Assembly: GCF_947487305.1 (NCBI RefSeq)
Contig: NZ_CANKWH010000001.1
Coordinates: 434,001 to 498,000, forward strand
Direction: 5' to 3'
DNA length: 64,000 bases
Origin: an uncultured Paracoccus sp.
Lineage (GTDB): Bacteria > Pseudomonadota > Alphaproteobacteria > Rhodobacterales > Rhodobacteraceae
In this document: piece after piece, positions 1 through 8,023 of the stretch
Layout of the letters: each line of letters opens with the position of its first letter
How positions within the stretch are numbered: the stretch's first letter is position 1
Notes under the pieces: generated by a model
Seen by the model: the letters and a program-made list of their open reading frames with translations, nothing else
Told to the model about the DNA's origin: nothing
Databases searched by the model: none
Made by a program: the position numbers and the translations under genes

Positions 1-113
1 ATCGGCTTCAACAGGCCGAACTGGGTCTCCCAATAGCGCAGCACATGGGGTGCGACTCCGATCAGCTTGGCGACTTCGCCGATCGATCGGAATGCCTCTG
101 CGCCCTTGGCCAT
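1..113 (-). CDS. MerR-family transcriptional regulator (N-terminal fragment)
   Basis: Only the first 37 codons lie in the window; the gene runs off the left edge. The reading starts [20 protein letters not shown] and continues into [15 protein letters not shown], the winged-helix start of a MerR protein (GEVAKLIGV helix, then LRYWE). It starts 14 bases after the ihfA stop on the same strand, so it is probably co-transcribed. An ihfA-merR pair is common in alphaproteobacteria. The effector domain is not visible, so the ligand cannot be inferred. Confidence 0.85.
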   Translation of the reverse strand, partial: MAKGAEAFRSIGEVAKLIGVAPHVLRYWETQFGLLKP

Positions 114-127
114 GTGTCAGGAGATCC

Positions 128-430
128 TCAGCTCTTGTTGCCTGCCGCAACGCGATCCTTCATCAGATGCGAGGGCCGGAAGGACAGAACCCGGCGCGGG
201 GTGATCGGCACCTCTTCCCCAGTCTTGGGGTTGCGACCGATGCGTTCGTTCTTGTCGCGGACCGAGAAGGTGCCGAAGGACGAGATCTTGACCTGATGAC
301 CCGACACCAGCGCATCCGAGATATGACCCAGCACGCTTTCCACAAGCTGTGCCGATTCATGTCGCGACAGACCGACTTCGCGGAAAACGGCCTCGGCCAG
401 ATCCATTCGTGTCAGCGTCTTTTCACTCAT
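128..430 (-). CDS. ihfA: Integration host factor subunit alpha
   Basis: A 100-residue HU/IHF-type DNA-bending protein that pairs with IhfB and acts as a nucleoid and promoter architecture factor. It starts [11 protein letters not shown] and carries the family signature around [22 protein letters not shown], with the DNA-intercalating beta-arm RNPKTG and the C-terminal [10 protein letters not shown] segment. An in-frame TTG 57 bases upstream would give a longer product, but the extension looks nothing like IHF, and 100 residues is the normal length for this family. It is followed by the merR fragment on the same strand. In many relatives ihfA directly follows fabH; here a TRAP operon and a zinc-finger gene lie between. 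Confidence 0.93.
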   Translation of the reverse strand: MSEKTLTRMDLAEAVFREVGLSRHESAQLVESVLGHISDALVSGHQVKISSFGTFSVRDKNERIGRNPKTGEEVPITPRRVLSFRPSHLMKDRVAAGNKS

Positions 431-489
431 ACCTGCACCCTGTCGATTGCATCCATGATTGTTCGGTTTCGCATGGCCTGTCAACAATC

Positions 490-516
490 GGGGCGGAGGA
501 ATCGTTCCCCCGCCCC
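490..516 (-). terminator. Candidate terminator of the TRAP operon
   Basis: A hairpin with arms GGGGCGG and CCGCCCC, one mismatch, then GGAA/TTCC and a TCG loop, lies about 50 bases after the dctP stop on the minus strand. The following minus-strand sequence (GATTGTTG) is only weakly T-rich, so termination strength is uncertain. It also separates dctP from the ihfA leader. Confidence 0.45.
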
Positions 517-564
517 TTGGTTTTCCGTTGATTTTGCGCGGTTTACCGCCGCGTCACGCCCAAA

Positions 565-1656
565 TCACCCGGCGCAGGCCTGAATCTTGGCGAGGTCGGG
601 GCCGTTCGGCGAGCGGCCCAGATTGTAGGGCGCCGAAGCATCCCGCCATTGGCTATAGTCCTGCAGGTAGGTGATCATGCTCGCATAGACTTTCGCCGAG
701 AGGGGATTCTCGCAGGCGGCTTCCTCGATCGTCTCGTTGGCGAGCGTCTGGATGTTTTCCAGCGTCGCGTCATCCAGACGGGTGATCTCGGTCCCGGCAT
801 TCTTGAACTCGGCATAGGCTTCGGTGGCGCGCTTCTCGGTGAAGGCCAGCGACCAGAGAAGGTTCGCGGACGCCGCGACCTTCAGCGTCTCCTGCACTTC
901 GGGCGTCAGCGCGTCCCAGCTGGCCTTGTTGATCATCACGCCGAAGACCGAGGCCGACTGGTGCCAGCCCGGGGTGGACCAGTATTTCGTCACCTGCTGG
1001 AAGCCGCCCGACCAGTCGACGTTCGGGGTCGAGAACTCGGCCCCGTCGATCACGCCACGCTCCAGCGACTGATAGATCTCGCCGCCGGCCATGCTGACCT
1101 GGTTGCCGCCCAACTTCTCCAGCAGTTTACCCTGCTCATAGCCCGAGAGACGCAGGCGCAGGCCCTTCAGGTCCTCGGTGGTCTGGATCGGCTTGTCGAC
1201 GGTGCGGAAGCCCGATTCGTTGTTGGTCACGCCGTAAGGCAGGTAGACCATGCCGAACTTGCCATAGACCTCGTTGTAAAGCTCGGCCCCGCCCCATTCC
1301 TGGATCCAGTTGATGTAATCGACGGCGTTGAACAGCGCCGAGGTGGTGGCCAGCGGCGAGAAGGCACTGTCGCGGCCCGCCCAATAGCCCGGCCAGTCGC
1401 CGCCGGCCTGGATGGTGCCCGATTCGACCGCGCCGAAGACCTCGCCCGCCGGGACCAGCGAACCGCCTTCGAAGAATTCGATGTTCAGCTGGTCATCGGG
1501 GATCATGTCATTGGCAAGCTTGACGAAATGCTTGTCGATCTCGACCAGTTCGAGGCTCGACGGCCAGGTCGAGGTCATTTGCCAGGTCTCGGCCATGGCC
1601 GGCGCGGCGGCCAGCGTCACGGCGGCCAGCGCGGCCCCGGTCATCATCTTTTTCAT
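565..1656 (-). CDS. dctP: TRAP transporter substrate-binding protein (DctP/TakP-like)
   Basis: A 363-residue periplasmic solute receptor of the TRAP family. It has a clear Sec signal peptide (MKKMMTGAALAAVTLAAAPAMA, cut about residue 22) followed by a DctP fold. Near the middle are LKGLRLRLSGYEQGKLLEKLG and GGEIYQSLERGVIDGAEF, the usual hinge and ligand-pocket segments with an arginine that binds the substrate carboxylate. The length and the ASVFGVMINKASWDAL region resemble the keto-acid-binding TakP branch, but the ligand is inference. A GGAGGT ribosome site lies 6 bases before the ATG. It is the last gene of a dctQ-dctM-dctP operon. Confidence 0.9.
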   Translation of the reverse strand: MKKMMTGAALAAVTLAAAPAMAETWQMTSTWPSSLELVEIDKHFVKLANDMIPDDQLNIEFFEGGSLVPAGEVFGAVESGTIQAGGDWPGYWAGRDSAFSPLATTSALFNAVDYINWIQEWGGAELYNEVYGKFGMVYLPYGVTNNESGFRTVDKPIQTTEDLKGLRLRLSGYEQGKLLEKLGGNQVSMAGGEIYQSLERGVIDGAEFSTPNVDWSGGFQQVTKYWSTPGWHQSASVFGVMINKASWDALTPEVQETLKVAASANLLWSLAFTEKRATEAYAEFKNAGTEITRLDDATLENIQTLANETIEEAACENPLSAKVYASMITYLQDYSQWRDASAPYNLGRSPNGPDLAKIQACAG

Positions 1657-1690
1657 TGTTACCTCCTTGTTGAATTCAGTTGCCCAGCCC

Positions 1691-3022
1691 TCACGAGGCC
1701 GGACCGTAAAGCGTTGTCGGCAGCCAGCTGACCAGCGCCGGGAACAGGATGATCAGGCCGCACATGACCAGCACCAGCAGGATGAAGGGCAGGACGCCGC
1801 GGATGATGTCGCCGGTCGAGACCTCGGGTGGCGCGATCGCCCGCATGTAGAACAGCGCGTAGCCGAAGGGCGGCGACAGGAAGCTGGTCTGCAGGACCAC
1901 CGCCATCAGGATCACGAACCACAGCGGATCGATGCCCATCTCGCTGACCAGGGGCAGGAAGATCGGGAAGGACAGTAGCACGATCCCGGTCCAGTCAAGG
2001 AACATGCCGAGGATGAACACCACCAGCAGCATCACCGCCACCAGCGTATAGGGATCATCGGCCAGACCCCGGATCAGGTCCTGGCTGGCGCGCAGGCCTC
2101 CGGTGATGTTGAAGACGCCGGTAAAGGCGGTGGCACCCACCACGATGAAGAGGATCATCGCCGAGGTGCGGCCGGTTTCCAGCAGCGCCGAGTAGAAGGT
2201 GCGCCATTCGAAGCGGCCCCGGAAGATGACGATCAGCAGCGCCAGTGCCGCGCCGATGGCGCTGGCCTCGGTCGCCGTGGCGATCCCCGCCAGCATCGAA
2301 CCAAGGATGCCGAGGATCAGCACCAGCGGCGGCACCGCCTCGATCAGCAGCATCTTCCACAGCTCGCCCCGGCTGATCTGCTCTTCGTCCTTCACCGGCG
2401 GCGCCCATTCCGGCCTGACCCAGGCGATGACAGCGACATAGAGCGCATACATCAGGCCCAAGAGGACGCCCGGGATCATCGCCCCGGCGAACAGCTGCCC
2501 GACCGACAGGCCCGGCGCGTAGGAGGCCATCAGGATCAGCATGATCGAGGGCGGGATCAGGATGCCAAGGCAGCCCGAGGCCCCGATCAGCCCGGTCGCC
2601 AGCCGCTTGTCATAGCCGTATTGCAGCATCGGCCGCAGCGCCATCATCCCCATGACGGTGATCGAGGCACCGATGATGCCGGTGGTCGCGGCCAGCAGGA
2701 TCGAGATGAACACGACCGCAAGGCCCAGGCCCCCGGTCACGCGGGCCATCAGGTGGCGCAGCGCCTCGAACATCCGGTCGGTGACGCCGCTGTCGCTGAG
2801 AAAGCGCGCCATCAGGACGAACAGCGGGATGGCGATCAGCACGTAATTGTCCAGCACGTCGCCGAAGATGCGGTTGATGACGATGCCCAGCACCATCGGC
2901 TTGCCGGCGATGAAGGCCCCCAGCACCGCCGTGCCACCCAGAACGAAGGCCAGCGGATGACCCATGAACAGGCCAAGCACCAGCATCCCGGCCATGATCA
3001 GGCCGATCGTTTCACCGGACAT
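1691..3022 (-). CDS. dctM: TRAP transporter large permease subunit (DctM)
   Basis: A 443-residue membrane protein with about 12 hydrophobic segments, the Na+-coupled transport subunit of the TRAP system. Family landmarks include GHPLAFVLGG near the N terminus, IGASGCLGILIPPSIMLILMAS in the middle and FLDWTGIVLLSFPIFLPL in the C-terminal half. I prefer the ATG at 3022, which sits 6 bases after AGGAGG, to the TTG immediately before it. The 5' end overlaps the dctQ stop, so the two are translationally coupled. With the neighbouring dctP it forms a complete three-part transporter. Confidence 0.93.
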   Translation of the reverse strand: MSGETIGLIMAGMLVLGLFMGHPLAFVLGGTAVLGAFIAGKPMVLGIVINRIFGDVLDNYVLIAIPLFVLMARFLSDSGVTDRMFEALRHLMARVTGGLGLAVVFISILLAATTGIIGASITVMGMMALRPMLQYGYDKRLATGLIGASGCLGILIPPSIMLILMASYAPGLSVGQLFAGAMIPGVLLGLMYALYVAVIAWVRPEWAPPVKDEEQISRGELWKMLLIEAVPPLVLILGILGSMLAGIATATEASAIGAALALLIVIFRGRFEWRTFYSALLETGRTSAMILFIVVGATAFTGVFNITGGLRASQDLIRGLADDPYTLVAVMLLVVFILGMFLDWTGIVLLSFPIFLPLVSEMGIDPLWFVILMAVVLQTSFLSPPFGYALFYMRAIAPPEVSTGDIIRGVLPFILLVLVMCGLIILFPALVSWLPTTLYGPAS

Positions 3023-3533
3023 CAAGCGCCTCCTCGGGATCGGGGGTATTGGTCCGGTTCAGCACCAGCTTCAGAAATTCGCTGATACCCTGGATCAACA
3101 GCAGCGCCGCAGCGGCGGCCATCGCCAGCTTCAGCGGATAGACCGGCAGCGAGACCGCGCCATAGGTCACTTCGCCCTGCCGCCACGAGGTCAGGGCGAA
3201 TTTCCAGCTTTCGCGCAGGAAGATCACTGCGAAAGGGAAGAAGAAGATCAGATAGCCAAGCGCCTCGACCAGCCGGCGCGGACCGGCGGTCAGCCGCGCG
3301 GTGACTAGGTCGACCCGCACATGCGCCTGGTGGCGCAGAGCATAGCCGCCCAGCATGATGAAATAGAAGCCGTAAAGCTGCTTGGTCACGTCGAAGGCCC
3401 AACGGGTCGGGTCGCCGAAGACGTAGCGCATGACGACATCATAGATGATGATCCCGGCAAACAGGATCGCCACGACCGAGACGATGCGGCCGACGACCTC
3501 ATTGATGCCGTCGATCAGACGGATGATGGGCAA
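3012..3533 (-). CDS. dctQ: TRAP transporter small permease subunit (DctQ)
   Basis: A 173-residue four-helix membrane protein of the DctQ family, which joins DctM to form the membrane part of the TRAP transporter. Landmarks are IIIYDVVMRYVFGDPTRWAFDVTKQLYGFYFIMLGGYALRHQAH (split here across helices 2 and 3) and the later HVRVDLV. The start is a TTG at 3533, chosen because GGGAGG lies 5 bases before it; an upstream TTG at 3587 has no ribosome site and adds non-conserved residues. First gene of the dctQMP operon; its promoter must lie in the 141 bases shared with the divergent zinc-finger gene. Confidence 0.88.
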   Translation of the reverse strand: MPIIRLIDGINEVVGRIVSVVAILFAGIIIYDVVMRYVFGDPTRWAFDVTKQLYGFYFIMLGGYALRHQAHVRVDLVTARLTAGPRRLVEALGYLIFFFPFAVIFLRESWKFALTSWRQGEVTYGAVSLPVYPLKLAMAAAAALLLIQGISEFLKLVLNRTNTPDPEEALDVR

Positions 3534-3674
3534 GATGTCCTCCCTCGCGCGGTCATTGCTCGCCGCGTTTCGCTGCAGAGACTGCAAGGGGGGCGCGGGG
3601 CTGTCAACCGCTCGCGGGGCCTGTTTGCGCTAAGGGTCGGCAATACCTATCTTTACCTCAAGAAGGAGAGAGCC

Positions 3675-3944
3675 ATGGCCGGTGGATGGGCGCAGGACGG
3701 CGCGGTAAACGAACAGATCGAGGTCTCGACGCAGGAAGCGATCGAGCGGATGCGGGCGCGGCAGCGTCAGGGCGGCGAAAGCGCCGCGTTCTGCGTGGAT
3801 TGCGACGAGCCGATCCCCGAGGCGCGACGCCAAGCGGTTCCGGGGGTAAAGCTCTGCATCGAGTGCCAGCAGGGGCGCGACAAGACCTTCAAGGCAGTTG
3901 GCGGGATCAACCGGCGCGGCAGCAAGGATTCGCAGCTGAAGTAG
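3675..3944 (+). CDS. DksA/TraR-type C4 zinc-finger protein
   Basis: An 89-residue protein with a single C4 zinc knuckle: CVDC at about residues 37-40 and CIEC at about residues 62-65, separated by DEPIPEARRQAVPGVKL. This spacing and the EPIPEAR element match short DksA/TraR-family proteins that contact RNA polymerase through its secondary channel. Canonical DksA has a longer coiled coil; here the N-terminal part (NEQIEVSTQEAIERMRARQRQ) is short, as in TraR-like and YbiI-like members. AGAAGGAG lies 7 bases before the ATG. Transcribed divergently from dctQ. Confidence 0.8.
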   Translation: MAGGWAQDGAVNEQIEVSTQEAIERMRARQRQGGESAAFCVDCDEPIPEARRQAVPGVKLCIECQQGRDKTFKAVGGINRRGSKDSQLK

Positions 3945-3951
3945 CGCGGCA

Positions 3952-4130
3952 GAGGGCGTGCGCCGGCCCGTGGGGAGGCGCTGCAACGGTTGGCGCGGTC
4001 CCTTTATGGTGCCAAGCCCCTCCCAGTTTCAACCGTCTCGCGGATCTCACCAAAGCGCCTGCCCGCGGGGACGGGCCGGCGCTCGCCCGGCGGTCTTGCA
4101 GACCGCGCATCGGGCGGGGTCTGCAGTTCG
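3952..4130 (+). repeat. Dispersed ~178 bp repeat, copy A
   Basis: This stretch between the zinc-finger gene and fabH is homologous to 51559-51735 read on the other strand. Shared blocks include GAGGGCG, CCGTGGGG, GGCGCTGC, CTTTATGGTGCCAAGCC, CACCAAAGCGCC and GGCGCTCGCCCGGCGG in the same order with similar spacing. Copy A holds an imperfect G+C-rich hairpin around 4060-4092. One reading frame (plus strand here) gives similar peptides in both copies (LYGAKPL, SPKR, PAGT, RRSPGGL), but neither has a convincing start or ribosome site. No flanking direct repeat is obvious. Confidence 0.75.
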
Positions 4131-4148
4131 GCTGTCAGATGGTCGCCC

Positions 4149-5135
4149 CTACCAGCGCAGGATCACCGAACCCCAGCTCAGCCCGCCGCCGATCGCCTCC
4201 GTGACGATCAGGTCGCCCGGCTTGAACCGCCCCTCGGAAGCAGCGACCGACAGGGCCAGCGGGATCGAGGCGGCCGAGGTATTGCCGTGATCGGCGACCG
4301 TCAGCACCACCTTCTCCATCGGCAGGTCCATCTTCTGCGCGGTGGCGGTGATGATGCGCATATTGGCCTGGTGCGGCACCAGCCAGTCGACATCAGTGGG
4401 GGCGAGCCCCGCCTTGTCCAGCGCCGTGTGCGCGGTCTTGGCCAGCTTCTCGACCGCGTGGCGGAAGACCAGGTTGCCCTGCATCCGCAGGTGCCCGGCC
4501 GTGCCGGAACTGCTGACGCCGCCATCGACGTAAAGCAGGTCACGATACTGCCCGTCGCTGTTCAGGTCGGTGGCCAGAATGCCCCGGTCGGCATTGGTCC
4601 CCTCGCCCTCGGCGGCCTCCAGCACCACGGCCCCTGCCCCGTCGCCGAACAGCACGCAGGTCGAGCGGTCGGTCCAGTCCATGATCCGGCTGAAGGTCTC
4701 GGCGCCGATGACCAGCACGCGATCCGCCTGATGGCCGCGGATCAGCCCCTCGGCATTGGCCAGCGCGAAGACGAAGCCGGCGCAGACCGCCTGCACGTCG
4801 AAGGCAAAGCCACGGGTCATGCCCAGCCCGGCCTGCACCATCGTCGCCACCGCCGGGAAGGTCAGGTCGGGGGTCGAGGTCGCCAGCACGATGGCGTCGA
4901 TGTCATCGGGCCGAAGGCCCGCATTCTCCAGCGCGGCCTTGGCCGCACGGATGGCCAGATCGCTGGTGGTCTGGCCCTCGGCCGCGAAATGCCGCCGTTC
5001 GATGCCGCTGCGCGAGCGGATCCAGTCATCGGTGGTGTCCAGCTTGTCCTCGAACCAGCTGTTCTCGACCACGCGCTCGGGCAGGTAATGCCCGGTTCCC
5101 CGGATCACGGCGCGACGGGTGGCTTTGCCGGTCAT
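4149..5135 (-). CDS. fabH: Beta-ketoacyl-ACP synthase III
   Basis: A 328-residue condensing enzyme that starts fatty-acid synthesis by joining acetyl-CoA to malonyl-ACP. The catalytic triad is visible: Cys in VQAVCAGFVFAL, His in WLVPHQANMRI and Asn in DHGNTSAASIP. The N-terminal GTGHYLPERVVEN and TTDDWIRSRSGIERR and the C-terminal GGGLSWGSVILRW are standard FabH features. AAGGGG precedes the ATG. The gene overlaps the plsX stop by 4 bases (ATGA), giving translational coupling. It is the third gene of rpmF-plsX-fabH. Confidence 0.96.
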   Translation of the reverse strand: MTGKATRRAVIRGTGHYLPERVVENSWFEDKLDTTDDWIRSRSGIERRHFAAEGQTTSDLAIRAAKAALENAGLRPDDIDAIVLATSTPDLTFPAVATMVQAGLGMTRGFAFDVQAVCAGFVFALANAEGLIRGHQADRVLVIGAETFSRIMDWTDRSTCVLFGDGAGAVVLEAAEGEGTNADRGILATDLNSDGQYRDLLYVDGGVSSSGTAGHLRMQGNLVFRHAVEKLAKTAHTALDKAGLAPTDVDWLVPHQANMRIITATAQKMDLPMEKVVLTVADHGNTSAASIPLALSVAASEGRFKPGDLIVTEAIGGGLSWGSVILRW

Positions 5136-6253
5136 GTTGCGGCCCCTTTTTCACTCGACTCGCCGCCCTCGGCCTGCGCCACGGCAACGCTTTGGGCCAC
5201 GCGCGCGGCCAGACGGTCCTGAAAGCCCGACTTCGCCAGCTGAAAGGCCAGCTTGATCGCCGCCGAAATGCCGGTGGCATCGGCCGAGCCATGCGACTTG
5301 ACCACGGTGCCGTTGAGGCCAAGGAAGACCCCGCCATTCACCCGGCGCGGATCGATGCGCTTCTGCAGACGCTTCAGCGAGGTCATCGCCAGAAGCGCCG
5401 CGAATTTCGACATGAAGGAATTGGCGAAAGCTTCGCGCAGGAAATCACCGACCAGCTTGGCGGTGCCCTCGCCGGTCTTCAGCGCGATATTGCCGGTAAA
5501 GCCATCGGTGACGATGACATCGGCGCGGGCCGAGGGCAGGTCGCCCCCCTCGACGAAGCCGACATAGGCAAAGCCGCCGGTGGCCGCCGCCTGCCCGATC
5601 AACTCATGCGCCTCTTTCAGCTCGGCCCGGCCCTTGTGCTCTTCGGTGCCGACGTTCAGCAGCCCGACCCGCGGATCCGCCACGCCAAGGCCATTGCGGG
5701 CATAGGACGCGCCCATCATCGCATATTGCAAGAGGTCCGGCGCATCGGCGCGGATATCGGCGCCCACGTCCAGCATGATGTTGAAGCCCGAGGGATTGCG
5801 CGAGGGCCAGAGGCAGGCGATGGCCGGCCGGTTCACCCCCGGCAGCTTGCGCAGCCGGATCATCGACAGCGCCATCAGCGCGCCGGTATTGCCGCAGGAG
5901 ACGGCGACGGTCGCCTCGCCCTGCTTGACCGATTCGATCGCCGACCACATCGAGGTGCCTTCGCCCTTGCGCACGATCTGGCTGGGCTTGTCCTCCATCG
6001 TCACCACGCCCGAGGCGTGACGGATGTCGCAGCGCTCGGCCAGACCGCGCCGCTTGTCGATCAGCCGTTTCAGCAAATCGCCATCGCCATGGACGATGAA
6101 GCGGATCTCGGGGTTCTTCTCGGCGCTTTCGGCGATGCCGGCGACGACGGCGGCGGGGCCACGATCGCCCCCCATCGCGTCAACCGAAATCACCACGCTG
6201 CCCCCGGATGCAGGGGCGCGCGGGCCGGGGCTTTGCGCGTCTGGTGCCGTCAT
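5132..6253 (-). CDS. plsX: Phosphate acyltransferase PlsX
   Basis: A 373-residue PlsX-family enzyme that makes acyl-phosphate from acyl-ACP for phospholipid synthesis. After a short disordered N terminus comes VVISVDAMGGDRGPAAVVAGI, the family signature. Later landmarks are GVVTMEDKPSQIVRKGEGTSMW, SCGNTGALMALSMI and TDGFTGNIALKTGEGTAKLVGDF (each seen as shorter conserved blocks). The first 18 residues are poor in conserved sequence and the start codon has no strong ribosome site, so the true start could be nearer VVISVD. It sits between rpmF and fabH in a conserved operon. Confidence 0.95.
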   Translation of the reverse strand: MTAPDAQSPGPRAPASGGSVVISVDAMGGDRGPAAVVAGIAESAEKNPEIRFIVHGDGDLLKRLIDKRRGLAERCDIRHASGVVTMEDKPSQIVRKGEGTSMWSAIESVKQGEATVAVSCGNTGALMALSMIRLRKLPGVNRPAIACLWPSRNPSGFNIMLDVGADIRADAPDLLQYAMMGASYARNGLGVADPRVGLLNVGTEEHKGRAELKEAHELIGQAAATGGFAYVGFVEGGDLPSARADVIVTDGFTGNIALKTGEGTAKLVGDFLREAFANSFMSKFAALLAMTSLKRLQKRIDPRRVNGGVFLGLNGTVVKSHGSADATGISAAIKLAFQLAKSGFQDRLAARVAQSVAVAQAEGGESSEKGAAT

Positions 6254-6273
6254 CGATCGACGAAACGGGCGGC

Positions 6274-6480
6274 TTACGCCGCGTCGTCGTCCAGCTCGAT
6301 CTCGTTGGCCTGCGCGACCACTTCACGGTCGGCGTAATGGCCGCAGGACGGGCAAACGTGGTGCGGGCGCTTCAGTTCGCCGCAATTGGTGCACTCGTTC
6401 GGGTTGCCAGCGACCAGCGCATCATGGGCGCGGCGCATGTTGCGGCGGGAACGGGTTACGCGATTCTGAGGGACAGCCAT
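6274..6480 (-). CDS. rpmF: 50S ribosomal protein L32
   Basis: A 68-residue ribosomal protein beginning [20 protein letters not shown], the canonical L32 start. It carries a C4 zinc ribbon with cysteines at about residues 30, 33, 43 and 46 (CTNC and CPSC). An upstream extension of 26 codons is open but not conserved. It is the first gene of rpmF-plsX-fabH. The usual upstream neighbour yceD lies 1.5 kb away on the same strand, separated by an antiporter gene on the other strand. Confidence 0.97.
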   Translation of the reverse strand: MAVPQNRVTRSRRNMRRAHDALVAGNPNECTNCGELKRPHHVCPSCGHYADREVVAQANEIELDDDAA

Positions 6481-6591
6481 GTCACAACCTCGGTTTTTGG
6501 CGGGCGCGCACGAAGGCGGTTCCGGTGTTAGTCTGAATTCATGAACGAACCGCGCCAATACGCCATGACGACCGGGCCTGCAAGGCCATTC

Positions 6592-6745
6592 CGCTGAAAG
6601 CGGATTGTCGGCCGGTGGGCTTGTGGGCCGTCCGGGTGAACGGTCGAGGTAAGCGATGCCTTGCCCTCACGCAAGGGTAAACTGGGCGGCACCCCGCGAA
6701 ATCCCGCTTGCCGACGGATGTGCCACAGGGCCATGCTCGGCCCCC
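6592..6745 (+). promoter_or_regulatory. Hairpin-rich leader upstream of the Na+/H+ antiporter
   Basis: The 265 bases between rpmF and the antiporter contain several hairpins in a row on the plus strand: CCGCT-GAA-AGCGG near 6592, CCTTGC-CCTCAC-GCAAGG near 6660, and a perfect GGGCC-ATGCTC-GGCCC at 6728-6743 that ends two bases before the ATG at 6746. No Shine-Dalgarno is seen, so the last stem may control start-codon access. Cation riboswitches are known upstream of some Na+/H+ antiporter genes; assignment to any known class is not possible by eye. Confidence 0.35.
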
Positions 6746-8017
6746 ATGACGATGAGCTACGAAATCTTCCTCGCCATGCTGGGTTTCGGCGTCCTTGGTG
6801 CCGCGATCCTGCCGGCGCTGTCGCGGTCACTGGGCTGGGCGGTGCCGATCTCGATCCCGATCGCCTGCCTCTTCGGGGGAATCGGGGTCGGGCTGATCTT
6901 TCAGGACATGCCGACCATCGACCCGATCCGCCAGGGCGTGCTGGTCCAGCGCATCACAGAATTGGCGGTGATCCTGTCGCTGACCGGCGGCGGGCTGAAG
7001 CTGGACCGGCGCATGGGCTGGCGCAGCTGGGCCTCGACCTGGCGGCTTCTGGCGCTGACCATGCCGCTCTGCATCCTCGGGCTTGCAGCACTCGGCTATG
7101 GGCTTCTGGGCCTGCCGCTGGCCGCCGCGCTGCTCCTCGGCGCGGTGATGGCGCCGACCGATCCGGTGCTGGCCGCCTCGGTCCAGGTCGGCCCGCCCGG
7201 CGAGGCGGAAGAGGCCGAGGCGCGCTTTGCCCTGACCTCCGAGGCCGGGCTGAATGACGGGCTGGCCTTTCCCTTCGTCTTTCTGGCCATCGCCGCCACC
7301 GCCGACCGCATGGCCGAGACCGGCCAGCCCGGCGACGAGGGCAGTTTCGATCCGCCGGTGCTGTGGGAATGGCTCGCCTATGATGTCGGCTGGAAGATCG
7401 CCGCCGGGCTGCTGATGGGCTGGCTCATCGGCCGCTTCCTTGGCTGGGCGGTGTTCCGGCTGGCACCGCGCCGGGGTGTGCCCGATGCCTTCCTGGCGCT
7501 TGGCCTGACGCTGTTTGCCTATGGCCTGACCGAGATGGTGCATGGCTATGGCTTCATCGCGGTCTTCATCGCCGCCCTCAGCTTTCGCCGGTCCGAGCGC
7601 GACCACGCCGTCCATCGCGACCTGCATCACTTTGTCGAGCAGACCGAGATGATCTTCCTGATCGGCGTGGTCTTCGTCACCGGCATCGCCATCGGTCAGG
7701 GGATTCTGGCACCGCTCGGCTTCACCGGCCTGATCGTGGCGGCGCTGTTCCTGATCATCATCAGGCCCCTTGCAGGCTGGCTTTCGCTGGCGGGGCTTGG
7801 CCTGCCCCGGGGCGAGCGTTTTGCCATTGCCGCGCTTGGCATCCGCGGCGTCGGCTCGATGTATTACCTGGCCTACGCGCTGAACCATGCGCCCTACAGC
7901 ATCGAATCGGGGCAGATGCTCTGGGCCATCGTCGCGCTGATCGTGGCCTCCAGCGTCATCCTGCACGGGATCGGCGCGCCGCGGCTGATGGCGCGGCTGG
8001 CCGAGCGGCAGCGATAG
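6746..8017 (+). CDS. Na+/H+ antiporter, CPA1 (NhaP-like) family
   Basis: A 423-residue inner-membrane protein with about 12 transmembrane helices, predicted to exchange monovalent cations for protons. Family marks are GGGLKLDRRMGWRSW after helix 3, GAVMAPTDPVLAASVQVG (the APTDP ion-binding element), SEAGLNDGLAFPFVFLAI (EAGLNDG, with the essential acidic residue) and GIRGVGSMYYLAYAL near the end. The start is uncertain: ATG at 6746 or 6752 both give a sensible N terminus, and no clear ribosome site is seen. It interrupts the conserved yceD-rpmF neighbourhood on the opposite strand and ends 6 bases before the yceD stop. Confidence 0.87.
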   Translation: MTMSYEIFLAMLGFGVLGAAILPALSRSLGWAVPISIPIACLFGGIGVGLIFQDMPTIDPIRQGVLVQRITELAVILSLTGGGLKLDRRMGWRSWASTWRLLALTMPLCILGLAALGYGLLGLPLAAALLLGAVMAPTDPVLAASVQVGPPGEAEEAEARFALTSEAGLNDGLAFPFVFLAIAATADRMAETGQPGDEGSFDPPVLWEWLAYDVGWKIAAGLLMGWLIGRFLGWAVFRLAPRRGVPDAFLALGLTLFAYGLTEMVHGYGFIAVFIAALSFRRSERDHAVHRDLHHFVEQTEMIFLIGVVFVTGIAIGQGILAPLGFTGLIVAALFLIIIRPLAGWLSLAGLGLPRGERFAIAALGIRGVGSMYYLAYALNHAPYSIESGQMLWAIVALIVASSVILHGIGAPRLMARLAERQR

Positions 8018-8023
8018 GCCGCG

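Noticed and set aside
431..487. Longer IHF-alpha start at a TTG at 487
   Set aside because: The 19 extra residues are not IHF-like; the ATG at 430 gives the normal 100-residue protein.
3990..5222. Plus-strand open frame starting in repeat copy A and running through fabH
   Set aside because: Beyond the repeat it is antisense to fabH. The repeat part has no start signal, although the peptide similarity with copy B is recorded in the findings.
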